Of a stretch of DNA of 28,185 nt, positions 8,571 to 17,808 are shown one piece after another. Both the position numbers and the translations under genes were made by a program. Position 1 is the first letter of the stretch, and the number at the start of each line of letters is the position of its first letter. The DNA is taken from the NCBI GenBank assembly GCA_046542255.1, contig JBKHBT010000040.1, forward strand, positions 1 through 28,185, given 5' to 3'. The notes under the pieces are model-generated. The model did no database searches. It was not told where the DNA came from and saw only the letters and a list, made by a program, of their open reading frames with translations. The DNA is from JBKHBT01 sp046542255. Its GTDB lineage: Bacteria; UBP14; UBA6098; JBKHBT01.

Positions 8571-11500
8571 ATGATTGAAAAAATTGAACTGATAGCAGAT
8601 AGAGTTGCTAATTTAGCTGTTTTTCTCTGGCGCAATGAAGAAAACTGGCCGGTAGAATATGTCTCGAGAGCTGTCAATAATCTATTTGGATATTCCGAGA
8701 GAGATTTCTTAACAGGGAAAATCAACTATGCCGAGACAATTCATCCCGATGACATAAAAAGAGTAATAAAAGAAGTCGAAATAGGCTCCAATAGCGGTAA
8801 TGACAATTTCCAGCATCTACCATATCGGATAATCCGAAAAGACGGCCAGATAAGATGGGTCGATGATAAGACTTTTATTCATCGAAAAGAAGATGGTAAA
8901 ATCACCCATTACGAGGGCATCGTCTCGGATATAACAGAGATAATCGAAATTCGTGAAGAATTATATCTCGAGAATGAGAAATTCAACTCCTTTTTCAATA
9001 ATATGCCCGATGCCTTGATAATTAGTGGGACAGATTATACAATATCGCAGGTTAATCCCGCCTTTACAAGTATTTTTGGCTATGATAAAAATGAAGTTAC
9101 CGGCAAAAGTGTGCTCGAGCTATCTCTAAACCCGGAAAGATTTGATGCACATCTCAACAACGAACTTTCTTCAAAAGGTTTCTTGCTGCATGAATTTAAG
9201 ATGCGGCGCAAAAATGGCGACATCTTCTATGCTGATATAAACATCGCAGATTTTAGTGATTCCGATGGAGATCAAATCAGCTATATCCAGGTAATCCGGG
9301 ATATCACAGAGAAAAAGCAATTCATCAGCGATATCGACCATCTAAATCGTATTCTAAAAGCAATACGAAATGTAAACCAGCTAATAACCAAAGAACGCAA
9401 TTTAGAAATACTTATAGAAAAGACATGCGAATATCTTATCGAAACCGGCGGCTATAATCATTCGTGGATAATGCTCTTCGATGAAAACCATAACATTGAT
9501 CATTTTGCATCATCGAATATCACAAAGGAAAATATTGAAGCTTTAATCGATACATATAAGAGAAATAATATACACTGCATCATGAAAGCTCTCGAAGGCA
9601 AAAAGGCTTCGATAATTCAAAATCCTAGTGAAGAATGTAGCGGTTGCCCTCTTGCAGATATCTATGAAACAAAATCAGCGATAAATGCGCCGCTAATTAA
9701 TAATGGAAAGCTCTATGGAATCGTTTCCGTTTCCAGCAAACTCGGCTGGGAAACCGAGCAAGAAGACCTGGAGCTTTTTCAAGAAGTTGCCGATGATATT
9801 GCTTTTGCACTCTTCACCATCGAAACAGAAAAAAAAGCATCGAAAGCCCTGGAGAACCTTAGAAAATCCGAAGCACAAAAGAAAGCGCTGCTCGATGGTT
9901 CACCGGACATGATCCTGCTTACCGACCTCGATATGAACATCGTCTGGGCTAATAAAACGGCTCTGGAAATGAACCCCGATTCAATTGGCAAAAAATGCTA
10001 CCGCGCTTTTGCCAATAAAGATTCTATATGCGATGGTTGTCCAGCCGTGGATGCTATTGAAACTGGTAAAATTTGCACTGGTATCAATTACCAACCTGCC
10101 GCTTCTGGAATCGGTGAAAGCTACTGGGAAGATATCGGCGTGCCTATCTATGATGATGATGGCAATATGACACATCTTGTCGAGATTGCCCGGAATATCA
10201 CCGACAGAATTCATGCAGAAAATTTATTGGAAAAAGAACGAGACAGGGCAAAAAAGATTCTCGATATCACACCATCTATAATATTGACTCTCGATGAAAA
10301 AGGAAAAATCACCAGCCTCAATCAAAAGGGGCGAGAGATCCTTGGAGTCCAGAATGAGATTTTCATTGGAATGGACTGGTTTGATAATTTTGTTTTGCAA
10401 AAAGAGAAAGAGAGTATCCGGGATATCTTCGATGAAGTTGTTAAGGGAAATATTGAACCCTTCAAAACAGTCGATGGCCAAATCATAGACAAAAATGGAG
10501 ATATTCGAATAATTAGATGGCATAATAGCCAGGTATTCGATGAAAATGGTATTGTTTTCACAATTTCTTCCGGCGAAGATATCACTGAGCTTCTTGAAAT
10601 GCAAAGATCACTCTCCAAGAGCGAGGCCAAATTCAGGGGCTTTGTGGAGCAATCTATCGATGCTATTGTGCTTATCAATCAAAAAGGCGAGATTATAGAA
10701 TGGAATAATGCCGCTGAAGAGATCTTTGCCATAAAAGAGAATGATGCTTTGGGCCAAAAACTATGGGACCTGCAGACCAAACTGGCAATGCCAGAAAAAA
10801 GGAATGAAGAAAATCGACTTAAGTTAAAAGATATGATGATCCAGGCTTTCTCCAATCCGAATGTTAGCTTTATTTCGGCACCAAGTGTAAATGAGATTAT
10901 GCTCTCTGATGGCCAAACAAAAATCGTGCAGTCATTTATATTCCCAATCGAGCTTGAGGAGGCCAAATATTTCGGAAGCCTGACTCGAGACATTACCAGC
11001 TATAAAAAAACACAGGACGCGCTGAAAGAATCCGAGGAGAACTATCGCCTTCTTGCCGAAACAGCAGAAGAAATCATAGTTACCCATGACATGGATGGCA
11101 TAATTCAATATGCAAATCGCGCAGCAGGAAAAGCAGTTTCCAAAACCAAAGAGCAACTGGTCGGAACCAATATTGCTGATTATCTTTCCAGGGAAAGCTA
11201 TGGAAACGCCAGAGAGCGAGAAAAGCTCAGAGAAAAAGACAATAGAGATAAACTCCTATATCAGGTGAAAGTAATTAATGAGTTTGGCGAAACTACAATA
11301 TTGGAAGCAAGCTCGACACCGATAATAGTCGATGATCGGATCAAATCGATATTGCTGGTAGCACGCGATATTACAGAAAGAATAAAATCGCAGCAAAAAC
11401 TAAGCGCATCAGAAGAGAAATATAGAACAGTCGTCAATAATATCATGCAGGGCCTTCTCATCATCGATAAATCCGGCTATATCAAATTTGCCAATCAGAT

Positions 11501-13331
11501 AGCATCGAGGCTTTTTGGTTATACACCCGTGGAACTCGAAAATTCTAATATCTGCAATATTTTTCAGGATGAGATATTTATTGAATTCACAAAGTATCTT
11601 GACCTCGCTATTTCCGAGAAAAGAGCCATTTCATCTACATTTGATTTATCCGTCCAGGGCAAACAGATTTGGCTCGAAATAGAATTTCAGCCACTGGCCA
11701 GGCAAACCGATGAAACCGATACCGCACTTGTAATCATATTAGACGTTACCGACAAGATAAAGTCAGAAAAAGCCATTCGTGAGAATGAAGAAAAGTATCG
11801 CGCCCTTTTCAATCAAGCCAATGATGCCATTATGCTAATCGATGATAATATAATTATCGATTGTAACCTTCCGGGAACCAGGATATTCGGACTTCGATAT
11901 GAAAAAATAATTGGTAGAGAATTCACCAGTTTCTCCGATAATGATAATATCGGCGATAAACAAGAATTATTAGATCGACTTAAGAAGGCGCAAAATGGCA
12001 AGACACAGAATTTTTCATGGATATTCAAGAAGGGTAATTCCGAGAAATTTTTCGGTGAAGTCAATCTATCATCTATCGAATTGGGCGGCCGAAATCATAT
12101 CCATGCCATAATTCGAGATATAAGCACTAAAATTCAAAATCTGAAGGATAAGAAGAAGCTCGAGATGCAGCTTCGTCAATCCCAGAAGATGGAATCGATT
12201 GGCCATCTTGCCGGTGGTATTGCGCATGATTTCAATAATCTGCTAACGCCTATTCTGGGCTTCACGGAGCTTCTGCTACTGGACACCAATCCCAATGATC
12301 ATAGAAGAAATGAAATCGAACAGATCAAAAAATCAGCTGAAAAGGCAAGAGCGCTCACCTGGCAGCTCCTCGCCTTCGGAAGAAAACAGATACTGAAGGT
12401 TAGCAATATCAATATCAATGAGATAATTATCGATTTCCAAAAAATATTAAGAAGAACAATTCGTGAGGATATCGATATAGAATTAGATCTCGCCAAAGAC
12501 ATCAAACCGGTTAAAGCTGATACATCGCAAATCGAACAAATCCTTGTCAACCTCGCTGTAAATGCTCAGGACGCAATGCCGAATGGCGGAACTATTACAA
12601 TTTCAACCAGTCTCGTTGAGCTGGATGATAGCTATACGAAATCTCATTCCGGTGTAGAAAATGGCGAATATGTAGTAATAGAAATCACCGATACCGGATA
12701 TGGCATGAAGAAAGAGACAGTCGATAAGATTTTCGAGCCATTCTATACCACAAAAGAAGGAAAAGGTGGAACAGGCCTGGGCCTATCGACTGTTTATGGC
12801 ATCGTAAAACAACATAAAGGCAATATCTATGTCTATAGCGAACCACAGCATGGAACAACATTCAAAGTCTTTTTTCCGACTGTTTCCGAACTCAAGATGG
12901 AAGCTCCTGAAAAGGATGTAAGCAATAACAAACTCGAAGGCAAAGAAACAATTCTCATAGTTGAAGACAATCAGTTAGTGCGTGATATGACGGAGAAGAT
13001 TCTTAAAAAATATGGATATAATCCCATATCTGCTGAATCCCCAGAAAAAGCGCTGGCAATTGTAAAAAGCCTTAAAGTACCATTCGAACTGCTTCTTACG
13101 GATGTTATTATGCCAAAGACCAATGGAAAACAGCTTTATATCAAAATTAGCAAAATTATCGAAGATAAATTTGGCAAGGATAGAATTCCAAAAGTGCTAT
13201 ATATGTCGGGTTATACAGATAATGTTATAGCTCATCACGGTGTTCTGGACGATGACACAAATTTCATTCAAAAGCCATTTTCGATAAATAAGATATTGGC
13301 ATTACTTCGTGGGATCTTTGATAAAGACTGA
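8571..13331 (+). CDS. Soluble hybrid histidine kinase, 8 PAS + GAF + HisKA + HATPase + REC
   Basis: 1586 residues with no signal peptide or membrane segment, so cytoplasmic. Domains in order: PAS about 14-124 and 136-248; GAF about 265-418; PAS about 436-546, 560-674, 686-808, 820-936, 948-1062 and 1073-1186, most ending in a 'DIT(E/D)' motif; HisKA with phospho-acceptor H1219 (GGIAHDFNNLL); HATPase with G2 box GGTGLGLS (1399-1406); C-terminal receiver with D1511 (LLTDVIMPK) and the QKPF lysine. All catalytic residues are present. The GAF has C356xxC359 and the third PAS has C476 plus C487xxC490, which could bind a metal or sense redox; this is inferred. No separate response regulator lies nearby, so the output partner is elsewhere. 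AAGG lies before the ATG. The gene is convergent with comM, 12 bases between stops, with no terminator between them. Confidence 0.95.
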   Translation: MIEKIELIADRVANLAVFLWRNEENWPVEYVSRAVNNLFGYSERDFLTGKINYAETIHPDDIKRVIKEVEIGSNSGNDNFQHLPYRIIRKDGQIRWVDDKTFIHRKEDGKITHYEGIVSDITEIIEIREELYLENEKFNSFFNNMPDALIISGTDYTISQVNPAFTSIFGYDKNEVTGKSVLELSLNPERFDAHLNNELSSKGFLLHEFKMRRKNGDIFYADINIADFSDSDGDQISYIQVIRDITEKKQFISDIDHLNRILKAIRNVNQLITKERNLEILIEKTCEYLIETGGYNHSWIMLFDENHNIDHFASSNITKENIEALIDTYKRNNIHCIMKALEGKKASIIQNPSEECSGCPLADIYETKSAINAPLINNGKLYGIVSVSSKLGWETEQEDLELFQEVADDIAFALFTIETEKKASKALENLRKSEAQKKALLDGSPDMILLTDLDMNIVWANKTALEMNPDSIGKKCYRAFANKDSICDGCPAVDAIETGKICTGINYQPAASGIGESYWEDIGVPIYDDDGNMTHLVEIARNITDRIHAENLLEKERDRAKKILDITPSIILTLDEKGKITSLNQKGREILGVQNEIFIGMDWFDNFVLQKEKESIRDIFDEVVKGNIEPFKTVDGQIIDKNGDIRIIRWHNSQVFDENGIVFTISSGEDITELLEMQRSLSKSEAKFRGFVEQSIDAIVLINQKGEIIEWNNAAEEIFAIKENDALGQKLWDLQTKLAMPEKRNEENRLKLKDMMIQAFSNPNVSFISAPSVNEIMLSDGQTKIVQSFIFPIELEEAKYFGSLTRDITSYKKTQDALKESEENYRLLAETAEEIIVTHDMDGIIQYANRAAGKAVSKTKEQLVGTNIADYLSRESYGNAREREKLREKDNRDKLLYQVKVINEFGETTILEASSTPIIVDDRIKSILLVARDITERIKSQQKLSASEEKYRTVVNNIMQGLLIIDKSGYIKFANQIASRLFGYTPVELENSNICNIFQDEIFIEFTKYLDLAISEKRAISSTFDLSVQGKQIWLEIEFQPLARQTDETDTALVIILDVTDKIKSEKAIRENEEKYRALFNQANDAIMLIDDNIIIDCNLPGTRIFGLRYEKIIGREFTSFSDNDNIGDKQELLDRLKKAQNGKTQNFSWIFKKGNSEKFFGEVNLSSIELGGRNHIHAIIRDISTKIQNLKDKKKLEMQLRQSQKMESIGHLAGGIAHDFNNLLTPILGFTELLLLDTNPNDHRRNEIEQIKKSAEKARALTWQLLAFGRKQILKVSNININEIIIDFQKILRRTIREDIDIELDLAKDIKPVKADTSQIEQILVNLAVNAQDAMPNGGTITISTSLVELDDSYTKSHSGVENGEYVVIEITDTGYGMKKETVDKIFEPFYTTKEGKGGTGLGLSTVYGIVKQHKGNIYVYSEPQHGTTFKVFFPTVSELKMEAPEKDVSNNKLEGKETILIVEDNQLVRDMTEKILKKYGYNPISAESPEKALAIVKSLKVPFELLLTDVIMPKTNGKQLYIKISKIIEDKFGKDRIPKVLYMSGYTDNVIAHHGVLDDDTNFIQKPFSINKILALLRGIFDKD

Positions 13332-13343
13332 AAAAGACTCTAA

Positions 13344-14873
13344 TCAACCCTGAAATTCCCTATCCAAAGTCCTGTATTGTATTGCCTCTGCGATATGATG
13401 GCTCCTTATCGTCTCGGAGCGGTCCATATCAGCTATGGTTCTGGCGAGTTTTAGTGAACGGTCATAGGCGCGGGCAGAAAAACCAAGCGAAGTTATCGCC
13501 TTTTTCAAAAGCAAAGTGGCATCTTCATCGACTTTGCAAAATTTGCGGATCTGCCTGCTGGACATATGTGCATTGGCAAATATGCCTTTGCTCTTCTTAT
13601 AACGCAGCGTCTGCACTTGCCGTGCATCACGAACCTGATTAATCATCTCTTCGGATGTTATGCCGCCCTTTTCTTTGGTGAGTTCCTTATATTTGACCGC
13701 AGGCACTTCGATATGTATATCTATCCTATCCAGAAGTGGGCCGGATATCTTGGCGCGGTAACGTTTTATTGCGGTGGGCGTGCATGTGCATGTATGATTT
13801 GGGTCGCTATAATAACCACAGGGACAGGGGTTCATTGCCGCTACCAAAGTGAATCTTGCCGGAAATGTCAGCGATAGCGCAGAACGCGAAATCGTAACAT
13901 GGCCATCTTCGAGAGGCTGTCGAAGCACTTCGAGTACATTTCGATTAAATTCCGGCAATTCATCCAGAAATAGCACTCCATGATGTGCCAGGCTAACCTC
14001 GCCCGGCCGGGGAATAGTTCCACCGCCTATCAATCCGGCATCCGAGACCGTATGATGAGGGCTTCTAAAAGGCCGGATATCCACAAGAGCAGTATTTGGT
14101 GGCAAGGCTCCAGCAACCGAATGAATCTTGGTCGTCTCGATCGCCTCATCCAGAGACATAGGCGGCATAATTGTCGGGAAACGTCTTGCCAGCATTGTTT
14201 TGCCTGAGCCTGGTGGGCCAATCATAAGTACATTATGCCCACCTGCAGCCGCAACTGTCAAAGCTCTTTTGACTGTCTCCTGCCCGCGAACATCGTAATA
14301 ATCTATAATATTTTCCATCTCACGCGTGAATATATCCTGTGGTGAAAGGCGTATAGGATTGATATTGCCGGTTTCGAGAAGCTCGACACATTCGCCCAAG
14401 TTTTTTACAGGATATACATCGATGCCTGTAACAGCGGCTTCCTTGGCATTTTCATATGGCACGACTATCGAGCTGTAACCGAGATTCTTCGCCATCGCAG
14501 CAGCAGGCAGAATGCCCTTAACCGTCTTGAGTGAACCATCGAGAGCCAGCTCGCCCATTATTACCATATTTGCCAGATTGGCGGCATCCAAAGTTCCGGA
14601 AGATTGTAAAATCGCGATAGCAAGCGGCAAATCAAATGATGAGCCTTCCTTGCGAATATCGGCTGGAGCCAGATTGGCTATTATCTTGCCCTGAGGAAAT
14701 GGATAGCCAGAATTGGTGATAGCCGACTCGACTCTCTCGCGGCTCTCGCGAACCGAAGCATCAGGCAATCCAACAACCGTAAATGATGGCATCTTATAAT
14801 TGATATCGACTTCTACGGATACTGGAATCGCATCGATACCGATTACAGCGGCTGAGACTGCTTTTGCAAACAT
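13344..14873 (-). CDS. comM: YifB/ComM family Mg-chelatase-like AAA+ ATPase
   Basis: 509 residues from the ATG at 14873, preceded by GAGGGGGAAG; the ATG 66 bases earlier overlaps the end of pheT and adds a tail foreign to the family. The N-terminus MFAKAVSAAVIGIDAIPVSV matches the family start, followed by a Lon-protease-like fold region. Walker A is GPPGSGKT (219-226) and Walker B LFLDE (301-305). The chelatase-type NPCPCGYY segment with further Cys (CTCTP) and a C-terminal helical region follow. ComM is a hexameric helicase that promotes branch migration during natural transformation; whether this organism is transformable is not shown. It is the last gene of the thrS-phe cluster, 13 bases after pheT, and so probably cotranscribed. 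Confidence 0.93.
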   Translation of the reverse strand: MFAKAVSAAVIGIDAIPVSVEVDINYKMPSFTVVGLPDASVRESRERVESAITNSGYPFPQGKIIANLAPADIRKEGSSFDLPLAIAILQSSGTLDAANLANMVIMGELALDGSLKTVKGILPAAAMAKNLGYSSIVVPYENAKEAAVTGIDVYPVKNLGECVELLETGNINPIRLSPQDIFTREMENIIDYYDVRGQETVKRALTVAAAGGHNVLMIGPPGSGKTMLARRFPTIMPPMSLDEAIETTKIHSVAGALPPNTALVDIRPFRSPHHTVSDAGLIGGGTIPRPGEVSLAHHGVLFLDELPEFNRNVLEVLRQPLEDGHVTISRSALSLTFPARFTLVAAMNPCPCGYYSDPNHTCTCTPTAIKRYRAKISGPLLDRIDIHIEVPAVKYKELTKEKGGITSEEMINQVRDARQVQTLRYKKSKGIFANAHMSSRQIRKFCKVDEDATLLLKKAITSLGFSARAYDRSLKLARTIADMDRSETIRSHHIAEAIQYRTLDREFQG

Positions 14874-14886
14874 ACTTCCCCCTCGA

Positions 14887-17295
14887 TTATTCTCTAATTT
14901 CCGCTTTGAATTCCTCGCAAAGATTCTCGACAAGATCATCCTGGACTTTATCGACCTCTTTATCCGTCAGAGTCCTGTCTTCGGCCTGGTAGATCATCGA
15001 AATGCCGAGGCTCTTTTTGCCCTTTGGAATTGGCTTTTTGGTATATAGGTCGAATATTCTGCTGGATTTGAGGATATCTGAATCATATTTATCAACGAAT
15101 CCAAGCACATCGCCAGCTTCGATAGATTTGTCCATAACAAGTGCGATATCACGCTGCGAAGACGGGAATTTGCTCCAGTTCTCGATTTCTGTATCTTTAC
15201 CGAAAATTTCTAACAGAGGTTTAATATCGAGTTCCATGGCAAAAAGTGGCGCTTTGAGGTCGTATATCTTTGCGATCTGTTTTTTCAAAAGGCCAAAATG
15301 CCCGATTTTTTGCTTATTTCGATAAGCAACCATCGAATAACCCGGCTCAAAAATATCTACATCTTCGGCTTCGAGGCGATAATCAAAACCGATAAAATCG
15401 GCAATATCTCCAAAAAGCCCCTTGATATGGAAAATATCAAAACTCTCGGGCTTTGTATTATACCAGGTTTTCGGAGTTTTGACTCCACAAAGCGCAATCG
15501 CAAGATTATATTTCTCATCCGGCCGTTTTTTCTTATTATAGAAATGAACCTTATCGAATTCGAAGAACATGATAGACTCATGCTGTTGCCTATTATTATG
15601 CGATGCAGAAGTGATAAGAGAAGGCAAAAGCGATGGCCTAAGATGCGTAAAATCCTCGCTCATAGGATTTTTAATCGGTACAATATCGTCTTCTTTTGCA
15701 AATGGCTTCACCTTATCGAAAGCATCGATGGGATTTCCAAGAATCGGAAGAATACCCATACCACGAAGCTTGTCGGAAATCTGGAATTTCATTTTCCATA
15801 TTGTATTAATATCATCCGGCAAAGGCCCCATATTGATTGCAACAGGCTCGAGTTTGTCATAGCCGTAAATTCTTCCGATTTCTTCAACGAGGTCGATCTC
15901 GCGCTCAAGATCTGCACGATATGTCGGGATTTCGAATTTCAATCGTATCTGTTTGGCATCTACCGGGTTTTCTCCCAGATATTTTAGCTCGAGTGCCTCT
16001 AAAATGCTTATAATTCTTTCTTTCGGTATTTCCACACCGAGATTTTTATTAATCAGCTCTGGTGAAAGTTCCAATGTCCACGGCTTGATCTTTTCGGGAT
16101 AGGCATCCAGAACCGGGCCTGATATGGCATCTTCGCCGGCAAGCTCGTGTATCATAGAAGCTGCATAATTCAATGCCAATTCTGTTCGATTGGCATCCAT
16201 GCCGCGCTCGAACCTATGCGATGATTCGCTCATCAGCATAAGCCTGCGCGATGTCTTTCTGATATGGCGCTTCTCGAAATAGGCAGCTTCGAGCAAAATA
16301 GATGTCGTATGCTTGGTGATGCCGGTCTCGAGTCCGCCCATTACGCCGCCGAGAGCAACGGCTTTGCCATCTGTTGCGATAACGATATCCTCTGGCTTTA
16401 GCTTTCTTTTTTCATCATCGAGAGTCAAAAACTCTTCGCCATCTTCGGCATAACGGACTTTGATTTTATCGGATTCCAATTTCTCAAGATCGAATGCATG
16501 CATTGGATGAGGAATATACATCAAGATATAATTCGTAATATCCACAAGATTGGATATTGGCTTTGTACCCAGAGAATGGATTAGTCCCTGGAGCCAAAGC
16601 GGCGATGGGCCAGTTTCGAGATTCTCGAAAACCATGCCGCTATATCGCGGGCATGCTTTTGGATTTTCGATTTGGATATCGACTTTTCGATCGGTTTTTT
16701 TCTTGGATACAGGAATATCGAATTCTGGGGGATTGAAATCAATTTCGAGAGCAGCGGCAATATCTCTTGCAAGTCCAAGATGCCCGAGAAGGTCTGGCCT
16801 ATTGGGCGTAATCTCGAGTTCGTAGATATATTCGCCCTTCCATCCCAATAGCTCGATGATATCATCGCCCGGCTTCACGCCTTCGGGAATCGGGAATAGC
16901 CTATCTGCCGGCTCTGCAAATCCCATCTCTATGCCAGAGAGCATCATACCGATCGATTTTTCGCCTTCGATTTCAATTTCTTTGATCTTGACTCCGCCAG
17001 CAATTCTACCGCCGGATTTTGCATAAGCTGCTAAAATACCTTCTTCAATAAATGGCGCACCGCTAAGGGTTTGATAGCTATTTTCTCCATCTGTAACTAT
17101 GCATTTATTAAGCCCTTTGCGAGGATTATCCCTCTCGACAGATTCGACTCGGACGCAAACAATGTCCGAAAGCTTATCATTCCAGTTTTCGATTTTTTCA
17201 ACTTCGGCACCAGTCATAGTCAAAATATCGCCTAATTCAACTGGCTCGGGTACATTGCCGAGTAATTTTTTAAGCCATTTATAACTTGCTCTCAT
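14887..17295 (-). CDS. pheT: Phenylalanyl-tRNA synthetase beta subunit
   Basis: 802 residues, the usual length. Forms the alpha2-beta2 enzyme with PheS, binding and editing tRNA-Phe in the cytoplasm. Domains: MRASYKWLKK start, OB-fold tRNA-binding region about 39-150, B3/B4 editing region about 213-385 (SSHRFERG at 358-365), B5 about 404-478 (DLVEEIGRIYGYD), a catalytic-like core, and a C-terminal FDX-ACB anticodon domain about 708-802. AGGAAG sits just before the ATG. Unusually, it is separated from pheS by about 500 bases holding palindromes and a small Cys-rich gene, which ends 30 bases upstream of pheT. Confidence 0.97.
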   Translation of the reverse strand: MRASYKWLKKLLGNVPEPVELGDILTMTGAEVEKIENWNDKLSDIVCVRVESVERDNPRKGLNKCIVTDGENSYQTLSGAPFIEEGILAAYAKSGGRIAGGVKIKEIEIEGEKSIGMMLSGIEMGFAEPADRLFPIPEGVKPGDDIIELLGWKGEYIYELEITPNRPDLLGHLGLARDIAAALEIDFNPPEFDIPVSKKKTDRKVDIQIENPKACPRYSGMVFENLETGPSPLWLQGLIHSLGTKPISNLVDITNYILMYIPHPMHAFDLEKLESDKIKVRYAEDGEEFLTLDDEKRKLKPEDIVIATDGKAVALGGVMGGLETGITKHTTSILLEAAYFEKRHIRKTSRRLMLMSESSHRFERGMDANRTELALNYAASMIHELAGEDAISGPVLDAYPEKIKPWTLELSPELINKNLGVEIPKERIISILEALELKYLGENPVDAKQIRLKFEIPTYRADLEREIDLVEEIGRIYGYDKLEPVAINMGPLPDDINTIWKMKFQISDKLRGMGILPILGNPIDAFDKVKPFAKEDDIVPIKNPMSEDFTHLRPSLLPSLITSASHNNRQQHESIMFFEFDKVHFYNKKKRPDEKYNLAIALCGVKTPKTWYNTKPESFDIFHIKGLFGDIADFIGFDYRLEAEDVDIFEPGYSMVAYRNKQKIGHFGLLKKQIAKIYDLKAPLFAMELDIKPLLEIFGKDTEIENWSKFPSSQRDIALVMDKSIEAGDVLGFVDKYDSDILKSSRIFDLYTKKPIPKGKKSLGISMIYQAEDRTLTDKEVDKVQDDLVENLCEEFKAEIRE

Positions 17296-17325
17296 ATCTT
17301 CCTGCCATCTATTTTATGTTTTTAA

Positions 17326-17589
17326 TTATCCGACTATTTCATCTGATTTCAGAAAATCGAGAAATTCCTTCGGGAAGAATCCATAGACTTTCTCGCATGG
17401 GAAATCATCACAATCGAAACAAATCTTCACGCCTTTTTCTTTAGCACATTCCGGAAGCGGGCAAACCGGGTTCGGAGCACAACCGGAGCAATGTCCTTTT
17501 AGAAGTTTCGGGCATCTTTCACAAAAAAGCCCACATGCGCTGACGCGGAGCTTCTGGTTTTTATGTTCTATTGTGATTGGTTTGCCGAT
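17326..17589 (-). CDS. DUF3795-like Cys-rich small protein, apparent ATC start
   Basis: An open frame with no ATG, GTG or TTG anywhere from the in-frame stop near 17634 to its TAA at 17326. With the ATC at 17589 as start it is 87 residues. Cysteines are grouped as CGLFCERC, CSGCAPNPVC, PECAKEKG, ICFDCDDFPCEK, ending GFFPKEFLDFLKSDEIVG. The order CGLxCxxC - CxGC - CA-EKG - C-xC-D-PC resembles the DUF3795 family (putative metal-binding proteins of unknown function). AAGGAG lies exactly seven bases before the ATC, the best place for initiation. Sited between pheS and pheT, 30 bases before pheT, so in the operon. Alternatives: a single-base error (ATC for ATG) or a pseudogene that lost its start. 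The intact Cys pattern argues against decay. The coding call is firm, the start uncertain. Confidence 0.78.
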   Translation of the reverse strand: MGKPITIEHKNQKLRVSACGLFCERCPKLLKGHCSGCAPNPVCPLPECAKEKGVKICFDCDDFPCEKVYGFFPKEFLDFLKSDEIVG

Positions 17590-17596
17590 TTTGCTT

Positions 17597-17602
17597 CTCC
17601 TT
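17597..17602 (-). promoter_or_regulatory. Shine-Dalgarno AAGGAG that decides the ATC start
   Basis: The minus strand reads AAGGAG, seven bases, ATC. The spacing is near that of the infC site in the same operon (AAGGAGG, six bases, ATT). No ATG, GTG or TTG lies within reach of it in the open frame. Confidence 0.6.
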
Positions 17603-17653
17603 AACCACCTTATTGCCCAGTAGCTTCTTCTTTACAGGGATGACGACCCCCAA

Positions 17654-17672
17654 CCCTCCTTAGTAAGGAGGG
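17654..17672. repeat. Palindrome pairing an SD with an anti-SD sequence
   Basis: CCCTCCTTA (17654-17662), one base, TAAGGAGGG (17664-17672): a perfect 9-bp inverted repeat. CCTCCTTA equals the usual 3' tail of bacterial 16S rRNA and TAAGGAGG its perfect complement, so either strand's transcript carries both, folded on each other. It lies in the pheS to small-gene spacer, about 65 bases before the ATC start. It may be a dispersed palindromic repeat. Confidence 0.7.
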
Positions 17673-17744
17673 GAGCGTTTCGGGAGATTTTATTTCTCTG
17701 CTTCGCTCGGGATTGTTCATTTTTCAAATCAAAGCAAACGCCAT

Positions 17745-17808
17745 GGAGTTTCCGAAAGGAAACTCCCAAGCTCATTTTTGATGACGCTCCAGCGTCATCA
17801 AAATTGAG
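17745..17808 (-). repeat. Composite hairpin element, copy 1, at the pheS stop
   Basis: Two hairpins. GGAGTTTCC (17745-17753), GAAA, GGAAACTCC (17758-17766) is a perfect 9-bp stem. After CAAG comes a second stem: CTCA, mismatch T, TTTTGATGACGC (17776-17787), loop TCCA, GCGTCATCAAAA (17792-17803), mismatch T, TGAG (ends 17808). The second hairpin contains the pheS stop codon. The first is shared almost exactly with the element at 23277-23298. No long T-run follows on the minus strand, so it may stabilise the 3' end or act as a partial terminator rather than a classical one. Confidence 0.8.

Noticed and set aside
10224..10604. 126-residue minus-strand ORF inside the kinase gene
   Set aside because: Antisense shadow of a conserved PAS-coding region.
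15298..15987. 229-residue plus-strand ORF
   Set aside because: It lies wholly antisense to pheT, whose protein is clearly conserved; no recognisable domain.
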